64,000 bases of DNA from Halapricum salinum. Its GTDB lineage: Archaea > Halobacteriota > Halobacteria > Halobacteriales > Haloarculaceae. Location of the stretch: contig NZ_CP031310.1 in the NCBI RefSeq assembly GCF_004799665.1, positions 798,887-862,886 on the forward strand. Reading direction: 5' to 3'. The translations under genes and the position numbers were made by a program. Positions within the stretch are counted from its first letter, which is position 1, and every line of letters begins with the position of its first letter. Shown in pieces: positions 24,898 through 33,893 of this stretch. The notes under the pieces were generated by a model. The model was given only the letters and a program-made list of their open reading frames with translations, was not told the DNA's origin and made no database searches.

Positions 24898-26157
24898 ATG
24901 ACCCACCTGCAACTCGACGAACCCGTCCCAGGGGAGGCCGACGACGGCGTCTGGCTCACCTGTATCGAATGCGGGGCCACGTTCGCCCCCTTCGAGGCGG
25001 TCCGCTACACCTGCGACGACTGCGACGGCCTGCTGGAAGTCCGCTACGCCGACCTGCCGACCTTCGAAGACTTCGACTCGGAAGCCCCCGCCGACGGCGT
25101 CTGGCGCTACAGCGCCGCCCTGCCCTTCGAGGAAGGTGTCTCGCTGCCCGAAGGCGGGACACCACTGCACGAGGTCCCCCGACTGGAAGACGACATCGGC
25201 GTCGCACGCCTCCGGGTGAAACACGAGGGAATGAACCCCACGGGGTCGTTCAAGGATCGCGGCATGACCGTGGGTGTCCGCGTCGCCGAGGAAGTCGGCG
25301 TCTCTCGGCTCGCCTGCGCCTCGACGGGCAACACCTCCGCCGCGCTCTCCGCGTACGGTGCTCGCGCCGGACTCGAAACGCTGGTCTTGCTGCCGGCGGG
25401 CAAAGTCGCCGCGGGCAAGGTCGCCCAGGCCAGCCTCCACGGCGCACGCATCCTCGAAGTCGACGGCAACTTCGATCGCTGTCTCGACATCGTCCAGGAT
25501 CTCGCGGATCGAGGCGAGGCCTACCTCCTGAACTCGCTCAACCCCTTCCGCCTGGAGGGCCAGAAGACGATCGGACTGGAGATTCTGGAGCGGTTCGAAG
25601 TCGACGAGGGGACCTACCCCGACCGGATCGTCCTTCCCGTAGGCAACGCGGGCAACACCGCCGCGCTGTACAAGTGCTTCCGCGAACTCGTGCAGTCGGG
25701 CGCGCTGGACGAGGATGCTGTGCCGAAGCTCACCGGCGTCCAGGCCGAACAGTCGGCACCGATGGTCGAGGCCATCGAGAACGGCTGGGACCACGTCGAG
25801 CGCTGGGACCACGTCGAGACTCGCGCGACCGCGATCCGGATCGGCAACCCCGTCAACGCCCCGAAAGCGCTCCCGGGCATCCGCGAGACTGGCGGGACGG
25901 CCGTCGCCGTCAGCGACGAGCAGATCACCGCGGCCCAGCGCGACCTCGCCGAGGAAGGCGTCGGCGTCGAACCCGCCTCCGCTGCCTCCATCGCGGGCCT
26001 GCGAAAGCTCCGCGAGCAGGGCGTCGTCGACGCGGACGAACAGGTCGTCTGTCTCACGACGGGCCACCTCCTCAAAGACCCCGACGCCGCGGCCGAGGCC
26101 GGCAGCGAACCCGAGCCAGTCCCGGACGACACCGACGCCGTACTGGATCGGCTGTGA
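24898..26157 (+). CDS. thrC: Threonine synthase
   Basis: 419 residues. An N-terminal zinc ribbon (C22, C25, C39, C42) precedes the PLP fold type II domain with NPTGSFKDRG (PLP Lys119), ASTGNTSAALSAYGARAG and the phosphate-binding glycine loop PVGNAGNTAAL. It makes threonine from O-phosphohomoserine. An 18-base tandem duplication at 25785-25818 gives the repeated WDHVE-R-WDHVE segment, adding about six residues to a surface loop. The acidic C-terminal tail is typical of halophiles. Confidence 0.93.
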   Translation: MTHLQLDEPVPGEADDGVWLTCIECGATFAPFEAVRYTCDDCDGLLEVRYADLPTFEDFDSEAPADGVWRYSAALPFEEGVSLPEGGTPLHEVPRLEDDIGVARLRVKHEGMNPTGSFKDRGMTVGVRVAEEVGVSRLACASTGNTSAALSAYGARAGLETLVLLPAGKVAAGKVAQASLHGARILEVDGNFDRCLDIVQDLADRGEAYLLNSLNPFRLEGQKTIGLEILERFEVDEGTYPDRIVLPVGNAGNTAALYKCFRELVQSGALDEDAVPKLTGVQAEQSAPMVEAIENGWDHVERWDHVETRATAIRIGNPVNAPKALPGIRETGGTAVAVSDEQITAAQRDLAEEGVGVEPASAASIAGLRKLREQGVVDADEQVVCLTTGHLLKDPDAAAEAGSEPEPVPDDTDAVLDRL

Positions 26158-26255
26158 GGCCGATCCACACCCGCTGTGATCGAGCACCTCTCCTCGTAGC
26201 GCGCTGACGTGCGTCTGACGGGCCTTTATGCGACCGAATGACACACCTAGGGAGC

Positions 26256-26528
26256 ATGGCGGCTCAACACGGACACCAGGGGGACGACGAGCGAGTCGAC
26301 AGTGTCGCGCTCGCGGACCGACGAGAGGCAGATTCCGAGCGTGACGCTCGCGTCGCCGAGTTAGAGGCGGCACTCGACCGGAGAGACGAGCAGGTACAGG
26401 CACTGATCGATCAGTACGAACACCTCCTCGCGACCCGGGAACGGTTACGACGGGACGCCGGAGACAGCGAGTTCGTCTGGACGGACGACCGCGACGGATC
26501 GACGACGTTACTCGATCGACTGCGCTGA
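26256..26528 (+). CDS. Small coiled-coil protein
   Basis: 90 residues, very polar, with an uninterrupted helix of Arg/Glu heptads (about 20-75: AELEAALDRRDEQVQALIDQY). The ATG at 26256 is preferred to 26238 because a CTTTAT box at 26224-26229 then fits a leaderless start. No family recognised. It converges on the histidine kinase with no overlap. Confidence 0.5.
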   Translation: MAAQHGHQGDDERVDSVALADRREADSERDARVAELEAALDRRDEQVQALIDQYEHLLATRERLRRDAGDSEFVWTDDRDGSTTLLDRLR

Positions 26529-26529
26529 T

Positions 26530-28398
26530 CTATCGATTCCGCTCGGCCGATTCTTCGAGCGACTCGATCGCCGCTCCGGTGACGTCGAACCGTGCGCCGC
26601 CCTCGTCGCTCTCGCCGGCCTCGATCGTCCAGCCGTGGGCTTCCGCGATCGTCGAGACGATGTACAGCCCGTAACCGGTGCCGTCGGCGTCCTCGGAGTA
26701 ACCCATCTCGAAGATCTGCTCGCGAATCTCGGGATCGACTCCAGGGCCGTCGTCAGAGACGTAAAAGCCGTCGCCAGCATCGCGGACGCCGACGCGAACC
26801 GTCACGTCCGACCGGCCGTGCTCGATCGCGTTCCGAAAGAGGTTCTCGAACAACTCGACCAGTCGATTGCGGTCGGCGGCAACGACACCCGAGGAGTCGA
26901 CATCGAGCGTCGCCTCGGGCGATTTGACGACCTGCCAGGCGTCTCTGGCGGCTGCGCCGACCGAGACGAACTCCGTCTCGCCGACGACTTTGCCCTTACG
27001 GGCGAGGGTGAGTAGCGCCTCGATCAGCCGATCCATGCGTTCGAGGGCGTTCTTGATCCGGACGACGTTGTCCGATTCGGTCTCCTCGTCGACGAGTTCG
27101 GCCGCGGCACTCGCGACGTTCAGCGGATTGCGCAGGTCGTGGCTGACGATGCTCGCGAACTCCTCCAACCGTTCGTTCTGCCGTTCGAGTTCGCGCTCGC
27201 GTTCTGCTCGGTCGAGTGCCGCCTCGACGTTCGACGCCAGGATGTGTGCCAGATCGATCCCGAAGTCGGTGAACACGTCCGCGTCGGCAGACAGCCCGAG
27301 CGCGCCGTGTTCCCCCAGCGGGAGAATCGCCGCCGTCAGGTCGTCGGCCGTCGACTTTCCGTTGGTCTCCGCTGCGGTGACGTACTGCGGATCGCCCATC
27401 TCGAACGCCCGCGTGTAGTACCGCTCGTACTGCTCGAAGAGGTCGCCGTCGGCGGCCGCACTCTCTTCGGGGACGCCCTGCAGTACGCCGTCCGATCGCA
27501 GGGCCATCTGGATGTGTGAGAACACCGGGATATCGGCCGTCAGGTTCCGTGCGACCCGTCCGATATCGGCCCGCGATTCGGCCCGGACGAGCTCGCGGCT
27601 GGCCTCGTGGACCTCCCGGACCATCTGTTCCTGGCGTTTCTCCTCGGTGACGTCACGGCTCGAACCGACGATCCCGATCGGTTCGCCGTCCTCGTCGTAG
27701 CGGGGCGCTTTCGTGATACTCATCCAGCGCGGCCGGCCCTTCTCGTCGATCCAGTGGTCGATCCGGTTGACTGTCGGCTCCCCGCTGTCCATCAGCGCCT
27801 GCTCTTCCTCGTAGGTCTCGCGGGCGGTCTGGGGGTCGAGCACCTCGTAATCGGTCAGCCCGACCAGTTCCTCGCGGTCGAAACCGTACTCACGGGCCGT
27901 TGCCGCACTCATCGCCTCGAATCGGCCCGCGTCGTCCTTGAGAAAGATGTGATGCGGGTAGTACTCCAGCAACGAGTTCAGGAGGTCGGGATCGGACTGG
28001 AAGTGCGTCTCCATTCCGGCGGCGTGTCTGAACTGCCGGTAGATCAACTCCGCTCGATCGGGCGTCGTCGAAACCACGGTCGCACCGGCGTCGATCGCAC
28101 GCTTGAGACAGGCGTGATCGCAGTCGATCGAGTAGATGGCGACTGGAACCGACAGCCGCTCGGTCGCGTCAAGGTAGTTCTCGACGCCGTCGACGCCTTC
28201 GTCGGCGTCGTTCAGCGGGGGCGCGTCCAAGACGATAGCCAGATCGAACGCTCCATCGGCAGCCGCCACCAGGTCCTCGACGGTGGTCGTCTCGACGGGA
28301 TAGTCGAGTTCCGCAAGGACTGACGCGACCGACGAAAGCCGGCCATCTTCGTCGACGAAAACGATGGACAACGACTCGACTGACGGCTCAACACCCAT
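26530..28398 (-). CDS. Sensor histidine kinase with receiver-like, PAS and GAF domains
   Basis: 622 residues, no membrane segment. Order: a receiver-like fold (about 10-128) that keeps FVDED but lacks a clear phosphoacceptor at the usual place, a PAS domain (about 138-255), a GAF domain (about 265-395), a HisKA dimerisation helix with SHDLRNPL (His420), and a HATPase domain with NLFRNAIEHG and DDGPGVD. It should autophosphorylate in response to a cytoplasmic cue. No response regulator is adjacent, which is common for haloarchaeal kinases. Confidence 0.88.
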   Translation of the reverse strand: MGVEPSVESLSIVFVDEDGRLSSVASVLAELDYPVETTTVEDLVAAADGAFDLAIVLDAPPLNDADEGVDGVENYLDATERLSVPVAIYSIDCDHACLKRAIDAGATVVSTTPDRAELIYRQFRHAAGMETHFQSDPDLLNSLLEYYPHHIFLKDDAGRFEAMSAATAREYGFDREELVGLTDYEVLDPQTARETYEEEQALMDSGEPTVNRIDHWIDEKGRPRWMSITKAPRYDEDGEPIGIVGSSRDVTEEKRQEQMVREVHEASRELVRAESRADIGRVARNLTADIPVFSHIQMALRSDGVLQGVPEESAAADGDLFEQYERYYTRAFEMGDPQYVTAAETNGKSTADDLTAAILPLGEHGALGLSADADVFTDFGIDLAHILASNVEAALDRAERERELERQNERLEEFASIVSHDLRNPLNVASAAAELVDEETESDNVVRIKNALERMDRLIEALLTLARKGKVVGETEFVSVGAAARDAWQVVKSPEATLDVDSSGVVAADRNRLVELFENLFRNAIEHGRSDVTVRVGVRDAGDGFYVSDDGPGVDPEIREQIFEMGYSEDADGTGYGLYIVSTIAEAHGWTIEAGESDEGGARFDVTGAAIESLEESAERNR

Positions 28399-28438
28399 TG
28401 TGACTCGCTCTATCCCACCCTACACGCGCAGGCAAAAA

Positions 28439-28457
28439 ATACTATCCCCCAAAGTAT
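28439..28457. promoter_or_regulatory. Dyad in the histidine kinase promoter region
   Basis: ATACT (28439-28443) and AGTAT (28453-28457) form an inverted repeat over a C-rich spacer, next to an AAAAAAT stretch that reads as a TATA-like box for the kinase gene. It lies about 40 bases before the kinase ATG and 16 bases after the serA stop, so it may be an operator or a short terminator. Confidence 0.3.
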
Positions 28458-28473
28458 CAGGGGAGAGAATCGG

Positions 28474-30063
28474 TCATTCGCCGTTGTCCAGCGAGATATA
28501 CGTCGTCTCGATGATCCGTTCGTCGGCGTGCAACTCCTCGATGAGTTCGTCGCTCGGCGCCGAATCGAGGTTGTACACCGTCAGCGCCTCGCCGCCCAGC
28601 GCCTCCCGCCCGTTGAACATGCCGGCGATGTTGACGTCGTAGTCACCGAACAGCGTCCCAATGAACCCGATGACGCCGGGTGTGTCGTCGTTCCTGACCA
28701 CGAGCATGTGGCCGTGGGGCACTGCCTCGACGCGGTGGCCCTGGATGCGGACGATCCGCGGGTCGTCGTCCGCGAACTGCGTGCTCTCGACGGCAACTGT
28801 GCGTTCGCCGTCGCTGACCTCGACGGTCAGCAGGCTGTTGAAGTCCTCGATCTGTCGCGTCTTGGACTCGGTGACCTCGACACCGCGCTCCTCGGCGATC
28901 CGCTCGGCGTTGATCGTGTTGGCCTGCCACTCCAGGGGCGCGAACACGCCCTGCAGCGCGCTCGCGGTGACGACGTCGACTGTCTCCTCGGCCAGTTCGC
29001 CAGCGTAGGTTACCTCGACGCTCTCGACGTGGCCGCCCAGCAACTGCATCGCGATCTTGCCGGCCGTCTCGGCCAGTTCCACGTACGGCCGGATCGTCGG
29101 ATAGACGTCCTCACCGAACGACGGCGCGTTCACCGCGTTGCTCACGACGTTTCCTTCGAAGGCAGCGATCACCTGTTCGGCGATGCTGATCGAGACGTTC
29201 TGTTTCGCGGACTCGGTGCTGGCGGCGATATGCGGCGTGACGATCACGTCGTCGACGCCCAGCAGTGGGTTGTCCGGCTCGACCGGCTCCTCCTCGAAGA
29301 CGTCGACGGCCGCGCCGTAGAGGATCTCGTCCTCGACGGCCTCGGCCAGTGCTGCCTCGTCGACTAGCCCGCCGCGAGCGCAGTTGATGAGGTATCCGTC
29401 TTCGAGTTCCGCCAGCAGATCCTCGTCGACGATCTGCTCGGTCTCGGCGGTCTTTGGCGTGTGCAGCGAGACGAAGTCGGCTTGCCGGAAGCACGTCTCG
29501 ATGTCCGCGACCAGTTCGACACCCAGCTGGCGGGCTCGCTCCTCGCTCAGGTAGGGATCGTACGCCACCAGATCCATCTCCAGATTCCCGAGGCGTTTGG
29601 CGACCTCCTGGCCGATCCGGCCCAGTCCGACCACGCCGAGGGTCTTGCCGTTGAACTCGCTCCCGAGGATGTCGCTCTTGGCCCAGTAGCCGTCTTTGAG
29701 CTGCATGTGGCCCTGTGGAATCTTCCGCGCCGTGGCGAAGGCCATCGCGACCGTGTGCTCGGCAGTCGCGCGGACGTTGCTCTCCGGTGCGTTGGCGACG
29801 ACGACCCCCCGGTCGGTCGCGGCCTCGACGTCGACGTTGTCCACCCCGACGCCCGCCCGCCCGACGATGACCAGTTCCGGTGCCGCATCGAGCAGTTCGG
29901 CGTCGACGGTCGTCTCCGAGCGGACGATCACCGCGTGAGCGCCCGCGACCGCCTCTAGCAACTCTCCACGTTCGGCGTCGACGACCGTCTCGACGTCGTG
30001 GCCGGCCTGTCGCAAGCGTGCCAGCCCCGCGTCGTCGACGGCGTCCGTGACTACGACGTTCAT
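28474..30063 (-). CDS. serA: D-3-phosphoglycerate dehydrogenase
   Basis: 529 residues, the long form. N-terminal and Rossmann domains with GLGRIG (147-152) and the 2-hydroxyacid dehydrogenase motifs, an intervening ASB-type domain (about 315-450), and a C-terminal ACT domain (about 455-529; VVRNDDTPGVIGFIGTLFG) for serine feedback. It oxidises 3-phosphoglycerate in serine synthesis. Start 30063 (MNVVVTDAVDDAGL) matches orthologues; upstream in-frame residues are not conserved-looking. Its upstream side abuts repeat family B. Confidence 0.93.
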   Translation of the reverse strand: MNVVVTDAVDDAGLARLRQAGHDVETVVDAERGELLEAVAGAHAVIVRSETTVDAELLDAAPELVIVGRAGVGVDNVDVEAATDRGVVVANAPESNVRATAEHTVAMAFATARKIPQGHMQLKDGYWAKSDILGSEFNGKTLGVVGLGRIGQEVAKRLGNLEMDLVAYDPYLSEERARQLGVELVADIETCFRQADFVSLHTPKTAETEQIVDEDLLAELEDGYLINCARGGLVDEAALAEAVEDEILYGAAVDVFEEEPVEPDNPLLGVDDVIVTPHIAASTESAKQNVSISIAEQVIAAFEGNVVSNAVNAPSFGEDVYPTIRPYVELAETAGKIAMQLLGGHVESVEVTYAGELAEETVDVVTASALQGVFAPLEWQANTINAERIAEERGVEVTESKTRQIEDFNSLLTVEVSDGERTVAVESTQFADDDPRIVRIQGHRVEAVPHGHMLVVRNDDTPGVIGFIGTLFGDYDVNIAGMFNGREALGGEALTVYNLDSAPSDELIEELHADERIIETTYISLDNGE

Positions 30064-30104
30064 ATCTGTCGTGACTTCCCCGCCGGGCATAACGCTTACC
30101 TTAC

Positions 30105-30290
30105 CACTTTTTCCGCCTCGGGCGTCCTCGCGCGCTCTACAAAGCGCGCTGCGGGCACCCTGCGGCGCAAAAACTTGGGGAAAAAGGCCGGAATCGCCTT
30201 ATCAGGGCGATTCCGGGGAAACGGCGGCCTGGTGGCCGCCGTATGCTGGTGGTGGCCGCGACCGCAATGTCGGTAACATCACCGGGACCA
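30105..30290. repeat. Dispersed hairpin repeat, family B copy 1
   Basis: The serA/HSDR_N intergenic region holds two strong hairpins: GCGCGCT (30130-30136)/AGCGCGC (30143-30149) with a six-base loop, and CCGGAATCGCC (30188-30198)/GGCGATTCCGG (30206-30216) with a seven-base loop. The linking sequence GCGGGCACC...AAAAACTTGGGGAAAAAG is shared with copy 2 near 54.5 kb in the opposite orientation. Shared sequence extends on both sides (TCGGGCGTCCTCGCG before, GTATGCTGG...CCGCGACCGC after). Confidence 0.75.
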
Positions 30291-30357
30291 ATTCCAATTT
30301 ATCCTGGGCCAGTTTTTCCACCATCTTATAAATAGGTGCGTTGTTGAACATTTACCA

Positions 30358-31527
30358 ATGGATCGTCAAGAGATCGATGAGTACGTACGTCGCAGCCAGC
30401 AACTCATCGAATCCTCACCGCAGATGGACGAGGAGAATACGAAAGTCAAACTCGTTCAACCGTTTCTCGAATTACTTGGATGGGATCTCTACTCTACTGA
30501 AGTGTCGCTCGAATATACTATACCAATGGCCTCTGGCAGCACTCACGTAGATTATGCACTCCTTGTCGGAGACTCACCTGTAGTCTTTGTCGAAGCAAAG
30601 CCGGTTCGATCAAATCTCACTGATACCGAAGTGCAACAGCTTCGGAGTTACATGAGGCAGGAACTCGGCGTTGACTGGGGGATTCTGACGAACGGTAAAT
30701 CGTTCGAAGTTCTGACCAAGAACCGCCACCAAAATGATGGTGAGGAGGTTTCCGTCGTTCAGTTTGATCTTGATGACCTCGTCGAGAACCCGGAAGTCTT
30801 GGAATTGCTGACGAAAGAGTCGATACGCTCCGGGAAGTCTGACGAGGTAGCCGAACAGGTCGCCCAGACGAACCGAGCAATCCGACGCCTGCAAGAAAAC
30901 GAAGATCAAGTCACTGAATCTGTCACGGAGGCCATCGAGAGTGAGGTGGGTGAGGTAACTGTCGATCTTGAAGAACAGTCTCGCGAGTTTGTGCAAAATC
31001 TCGTCTCGGTACTTCGTGAACAGCGCCATTTCGTCAGCGAGGAACCGCCGGGAGAAACGGAAGAATCAGAGACTTCTTCTGAAGAGATTGAGCCGCTAAG
31101 GAACCGAGTAGCTGGGAAGATTGCCCGGAATGAAATCAAAGGTAACGACAACGCACGTCTGGCAGTGTTTCCAACAAAAAAATCAGGGCTTCCTTTCCTG
31201 ATAGAGAACGAAGCGTGGGGATTCGTTCGAGTTGGAAGCGAGTTCGATTACATAGCGATGTACGTTACCGGAGATGTCCGAAAAGTGAGGTATTTCGCGA
31301 AGGTGAAAGACATCGTAGATCCTGACGAGGCCAACTTAGCGCGGGAGCCGGAAGACTACCAAGATGGAGCCAAAATCTCAGAAGGCAAGAAAGTAATCAG
31401 GTTCGAACCCGGATCGCTCTACGAACTTGAGGATCCAGTCCCGTACGAGACCGCCTATCCACAGTCACTCCAGTATTCTACAATCGGGGCATTCCGGACT
31501 GCGGACACAACAGACGATATGCTCTGA
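30358..31527 (+). CDS. Orphan HSDR_N-type restriction endonuclease-like protein
   Basis: 389 residues. The N-terminal about 150 residues match the type I restriction HsdR N-terminal nuclease fold: VKLVQPFLELLGWD, then D65 in THVDYALLV, then VEAK (E79, K81), forming a PD-(D/E)xK site, and the QLRSYMR helix. No helicase domain, methylase or specificity subunit is present here. The middle is a charged coiled coil (170-245); the C-terminal about 120 residues (ARLAVFPTKKSGLPFLIENEAWG onward, shown in part) form an unassigned beta-rich domain. Base composition is visibly more AT-rich than its neighbours, suggesting transfer. Possible defence gene. Confidence 0.7.
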   Translation: MDRQEIDEYVRRSQQLIESSPQMDEENTKVKLVQPFLELLGWDLYSTEVSLEYTIPMASGSTHVDYALLVGDSPVVFVEAKPVRSNLTDTEVQQLRSYMRQELGVDWGILTNGKSFEVLTKNRHQNDGEEVSVVQFDLDDLVENPEVLELLTKESIRSGKSDEVAEQVAQTNRAIRRLQENEDQVTESVTEAIESEVGEVTVDLEEQSREFVQNLVSVLREQRHFVSEEPPGETEESETSSEEIEPLRNRVAGKIARNEIKGNDNARLAVFPTKKSGLPFLIENEAWGFVRVGSEFDYIAMYVTGDVRKVRYFAKVKDIVDPDEANLAREPEDYQDGAKISEGKKVIRFEPGSLYELEDPVPYETAYPQSLQYSTIGAFRTADTTDDML

Positions 31528-31553
31528 TTTATTGAATTTCGTTCAAAACACCA

Positions 31554-32300
31554 TCACACCATCGAACAGGTCGTCTCGACGACGTAGTCCTCCCCATCGA
31601 CCTCGACCACTTGCTGGACGTACTCCGTCCGGGCCGAGCGCTCGGGGTCGCAGTCGACGCCAGTCTCTTGCTCGGACGCGCCCGCGCAGTCGACTATCCG
31701 TCCATCGGGGAGGACGAGCGTCTCCGCGCCGTCGCGGTCGAGGACGGCATAGGACTGGTCCCACTCGGGGATGGCGTGGACAGTGGCGATTCCGCCGTCG
31801 ACCGGGGTCCGCGCGACGATCCGCCCGACGACACCCCCCTCGAAGACGTGCGGAAGCAGGGTCATCGCTTCTTCGAGGTCGGACTCGGTGAAGGTTTTGA
31901 GGCAGACCGCGGGATCGAGTGCGAAATCGTCGAGCGCGAGGTCGATTCCGACTGCGTCGAGCGCGTCGAAGAGTGCGGGTTCGACGGTCTCGCGGAAGGC
32001 CTCCCGAACGTCGCCGAGGTCCTCGTAGTCCGCTCTCAGGGCAGCGCGAGCCTCCTCGGTGTCGACTTCGGCGAGGACGCCGTCGACGGTCTCGGCCACG
32101 CCGCCGGCCAGCGCGTCGCTGGCGAGGAGATCACGGCGTGAGGTCTCGCTGCCCTCGCCTCGGAGGTCCGAGGTCGCGGCCATCGTCTCGACACAGCCCC
32201 CACCGTCGACGATCTCGTTGAGCGTGTTCCGGTACTCTTCGTACTCGCCCTCGTCGGTCATGCCAGCCGGTACGTGCCCGTGGTATTTTAGTTCGTACAT
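31554..32300 (-). CDS. Conserved haloarchaeal protein of unknown function
   Basis: 248 residues, strongly acidic, no membrane helix. It begins MYELKYHGHVPAG, which reads as a strand-turn; a central helical part (about 60-150) is followed by beta strands containing three cysteines and ending ETTCSMV. High-GC composition contrasts with the AT-richer genes on both sides, so this is probably native sequence. Start 32300 is preferred; an in-frame ATG at 32354 would add 18 residues. Confidence 0.5.
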   Translation of the reverse strand: MYELKYHGHVPAGMTDEGEYEEYRNTLNEIVDGGGCVETMAATSDLRGEGSETSRRDLLASDALAGGVAETVDGVLAEVDTEEARAALRADYEDLGDVREAFRETVEPALFDALDAVGIDLALDDFALDPAVCLKTFTESDLEEAMTLLPHVFEGGVVGRIVARTPVDGGIATVHAIPEWDQSYAVLDRDGAETLVLPDGRIVDCAGASEQETGVDCDPERSARTEYVQQVVEVDGEDYVVETTCSMV

Positions 32301-32384
32301 TTCGACGCCGAAGCAACTCTGGTGGCTCGGGTCCCGAAGCGCTGCGTAGAGCAAGTGGGCGTCAACTAGACGGTGCGATGTGCG

Positions 32385-32816
32385 TTATTTTCCCCATCCG
32401 ACGGCGAGCAGTAACTGCCGCTCAATTTTAGGGACGAATATGAACACAGAGACTACGCCCAGGGACACCACGCCTGCGAGTATTGGTTTCGGATCTACCG
32501 GGTAGCCCAGATAGTACGACAGTACAATTCCCCAAATCGCGACTACTCCTAAAACAGCCATTATCCCGAGACTCAGCAATCCACCGAGTACACCGGCAGC
32601 CCACTGAATCTTAGGCGACGATGGGAATGGATCTGGGGGTGGTGGTTGGACGTGTCGAATCCAGTCAGCGTGCTTCGAATGTACTGACTCATCGTAGGCG
32701 TTCCCAAATAATTCCTTGAGGCCTGCGATAGTCACAACTACCCACATTATCCCCCAAACTTGCTGAACAACCAGCGGCCCCCATTCGATGAGTCGAGCAA
32801 TCATCGATGTCATCAT
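32385..32816 (-). CDS. Small polytopic membrane protein in AT-richer DNA
   Basis: 143 residues from the ATG at 32816, with about four hydrophobic segments (near 8-38, 75-108, 112-132) and a proline-rich loop QPPPPDPFPSSP. TTTATTAA at about 32838-32845 on this strand fits a TATA box 27 bases upstream; the frame is also open to a TTG at 32900. Composition is AT-richer than average here, like the HSDR_N gene 1.3 kb away. Function unknown; likely part of the same acquired patch. Confidence 0.5.
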   Translation of the reverse strand: MMTSMIARLIEWGPLVVQQVWGIMWVVVTIAGLKELFGNAYDESVHSKHADWIRHVQPPPPDPFPSSPKIQWAAGVLGGLLSLGIMAVLGVVAIWGIVLSYYLGYPVDPKPILAGVVSLGVVSVFIFVPKIERQLLLAVGWGK

Positions 32817-33075
32817 CGGTATCACGCCAGCCAGTTTAATAAATGCACGTTCTAGATTGATATATCCATTTCCACCCCATACATCTCTGTCTCGAACCAA
32901 CGCGTGTCAGGGAAATGCGCTGGGTGCAAAAGACCCATACGGGAAGGATAGTTTCGGACCCGACCGAACGTGTCAGCGATAGCGACGACGGACTTATGAC
33001 CCATGCTACCGATTCTCTTCTGGTATAGCACAGTCGACGAATGCGGGGGGCTGATGACGACGACAACAGAGACAT

Positions 33076-33849
33076 ATGGACGACACCGACGCTGTCGAGA
33101 CACTCACACGATTCGGATTGACGACCTACGAAGCACGGGTCTTTCTGGGACTACAGAAACTGGGGAACGGAACCGCAAGCGACGTCGCGGAGGTGACAGA
33201 CGTCCCGCGCTCGCAGGTGTACGGGGCTGCGGAATCGCTCGAAGAGCGACGACTCCTGCGGGCACTCCAGACCAGACCGACAGTCTACGAGCCGGTCGAC
33301 ATCGAGACGGCCGAGACACGGCTGCTCGAACAGTTCGAGGCTGCAGGCCGGGAGCTGTTCGGCTACCTCGACGACGTCCAGCGAGCCGAAGACGAGGGCG
33401 GGGAGGTCAGCGAGGCGCTGTGGACGATCCGCGGTCGCGAGCAGGTCTCCCAGCGGGTCGCCGAGTTGATCGGCGACGCCGAGGATCGAGTCCTCTACGG
33501 GGCCGCCCGCGAGCCGATGTACGACGCACAGATCCGCGCAGCGCTAGAGGGGGCCACCGACGACGGCATCGTCCCGGTCGTGATGAGCACGAGCGAGCCG
33601 TTCCTGGACGAACTCGACGAGAAGGCGGTCCAGACGATCCACGAACCGGACGAGCACATCCCGCCGAGCACGTCGCGGGTGCTGATGGTCGACGACGACA
33701 CGCTCCTGCTGGGGATGGTCACCGACCGCGGTGGCGGTGATGAACGGGAGATCGCCCTCTGGAGCGCCGAGACGACCTCCGCGGCCGTACTCATGCGACT
33801 GATCGTCGAGTTGTTCCAGACCGATCCGATATCGCTGGGCGGGGCCTAG
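33076..33849 (+). CDS. TrmB-family transcriptional regulator
   Basis: 257 residues. N-terminal winged helix (TRFGLTTYEARVFLGLQKL, then VPRSQVYGAAESLEERRLL) with the TrmB arrangement, a helical linker (about 80-120), then a sensor domain of the phospholipase-D-like/TrmB type (WTIRGREQVSQRVAELIGDA). TrmB proteins are usually sugar-responsive repressors or activators. The secreted alpha-amylase starts 44 bases downstream in the same direction, so it is the obvious candidate target. Confidence 0.8.
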   Translation: MDDTDAVETLTRFGLTTYEARVFLGLQKLGNGTASDVAEVTDVPRSQVYGAAESLEERRLLRALQTRPTVYEPVDIETAETRLLEQFEAAGRELFGYLDDVQRAEDEGGEVSEALWTIRGREQVSQRVAELIGDAEDRVLYGAAREPMYDAQIRAALEGATDDGIVPVVMSTSEPFLDELDEKAVQTIHEPDEHIPPSTSRVLMVDDDTLLLGMVTDRGGGDEREIALWSAETTSAAVLMRLIVELFQTDPISLGGA

Positions 33850-33852
33850 CTC

Positions 33853-33861
33853 ATATATTAA
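33853..33861 (+). promoter_or_regulatory. TATA box of the alpha-amylase gene
   Basis: ATATATTAA, about 37 bases before ATG 33894, directly after the regulator stop codon. It implies a separate amylase transcript with a leader of about ten bases. Confidence 0.5.
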
Positions 33862-33893
33862 TCCTTATCAATACCACCCACTACCGGCCGGGT

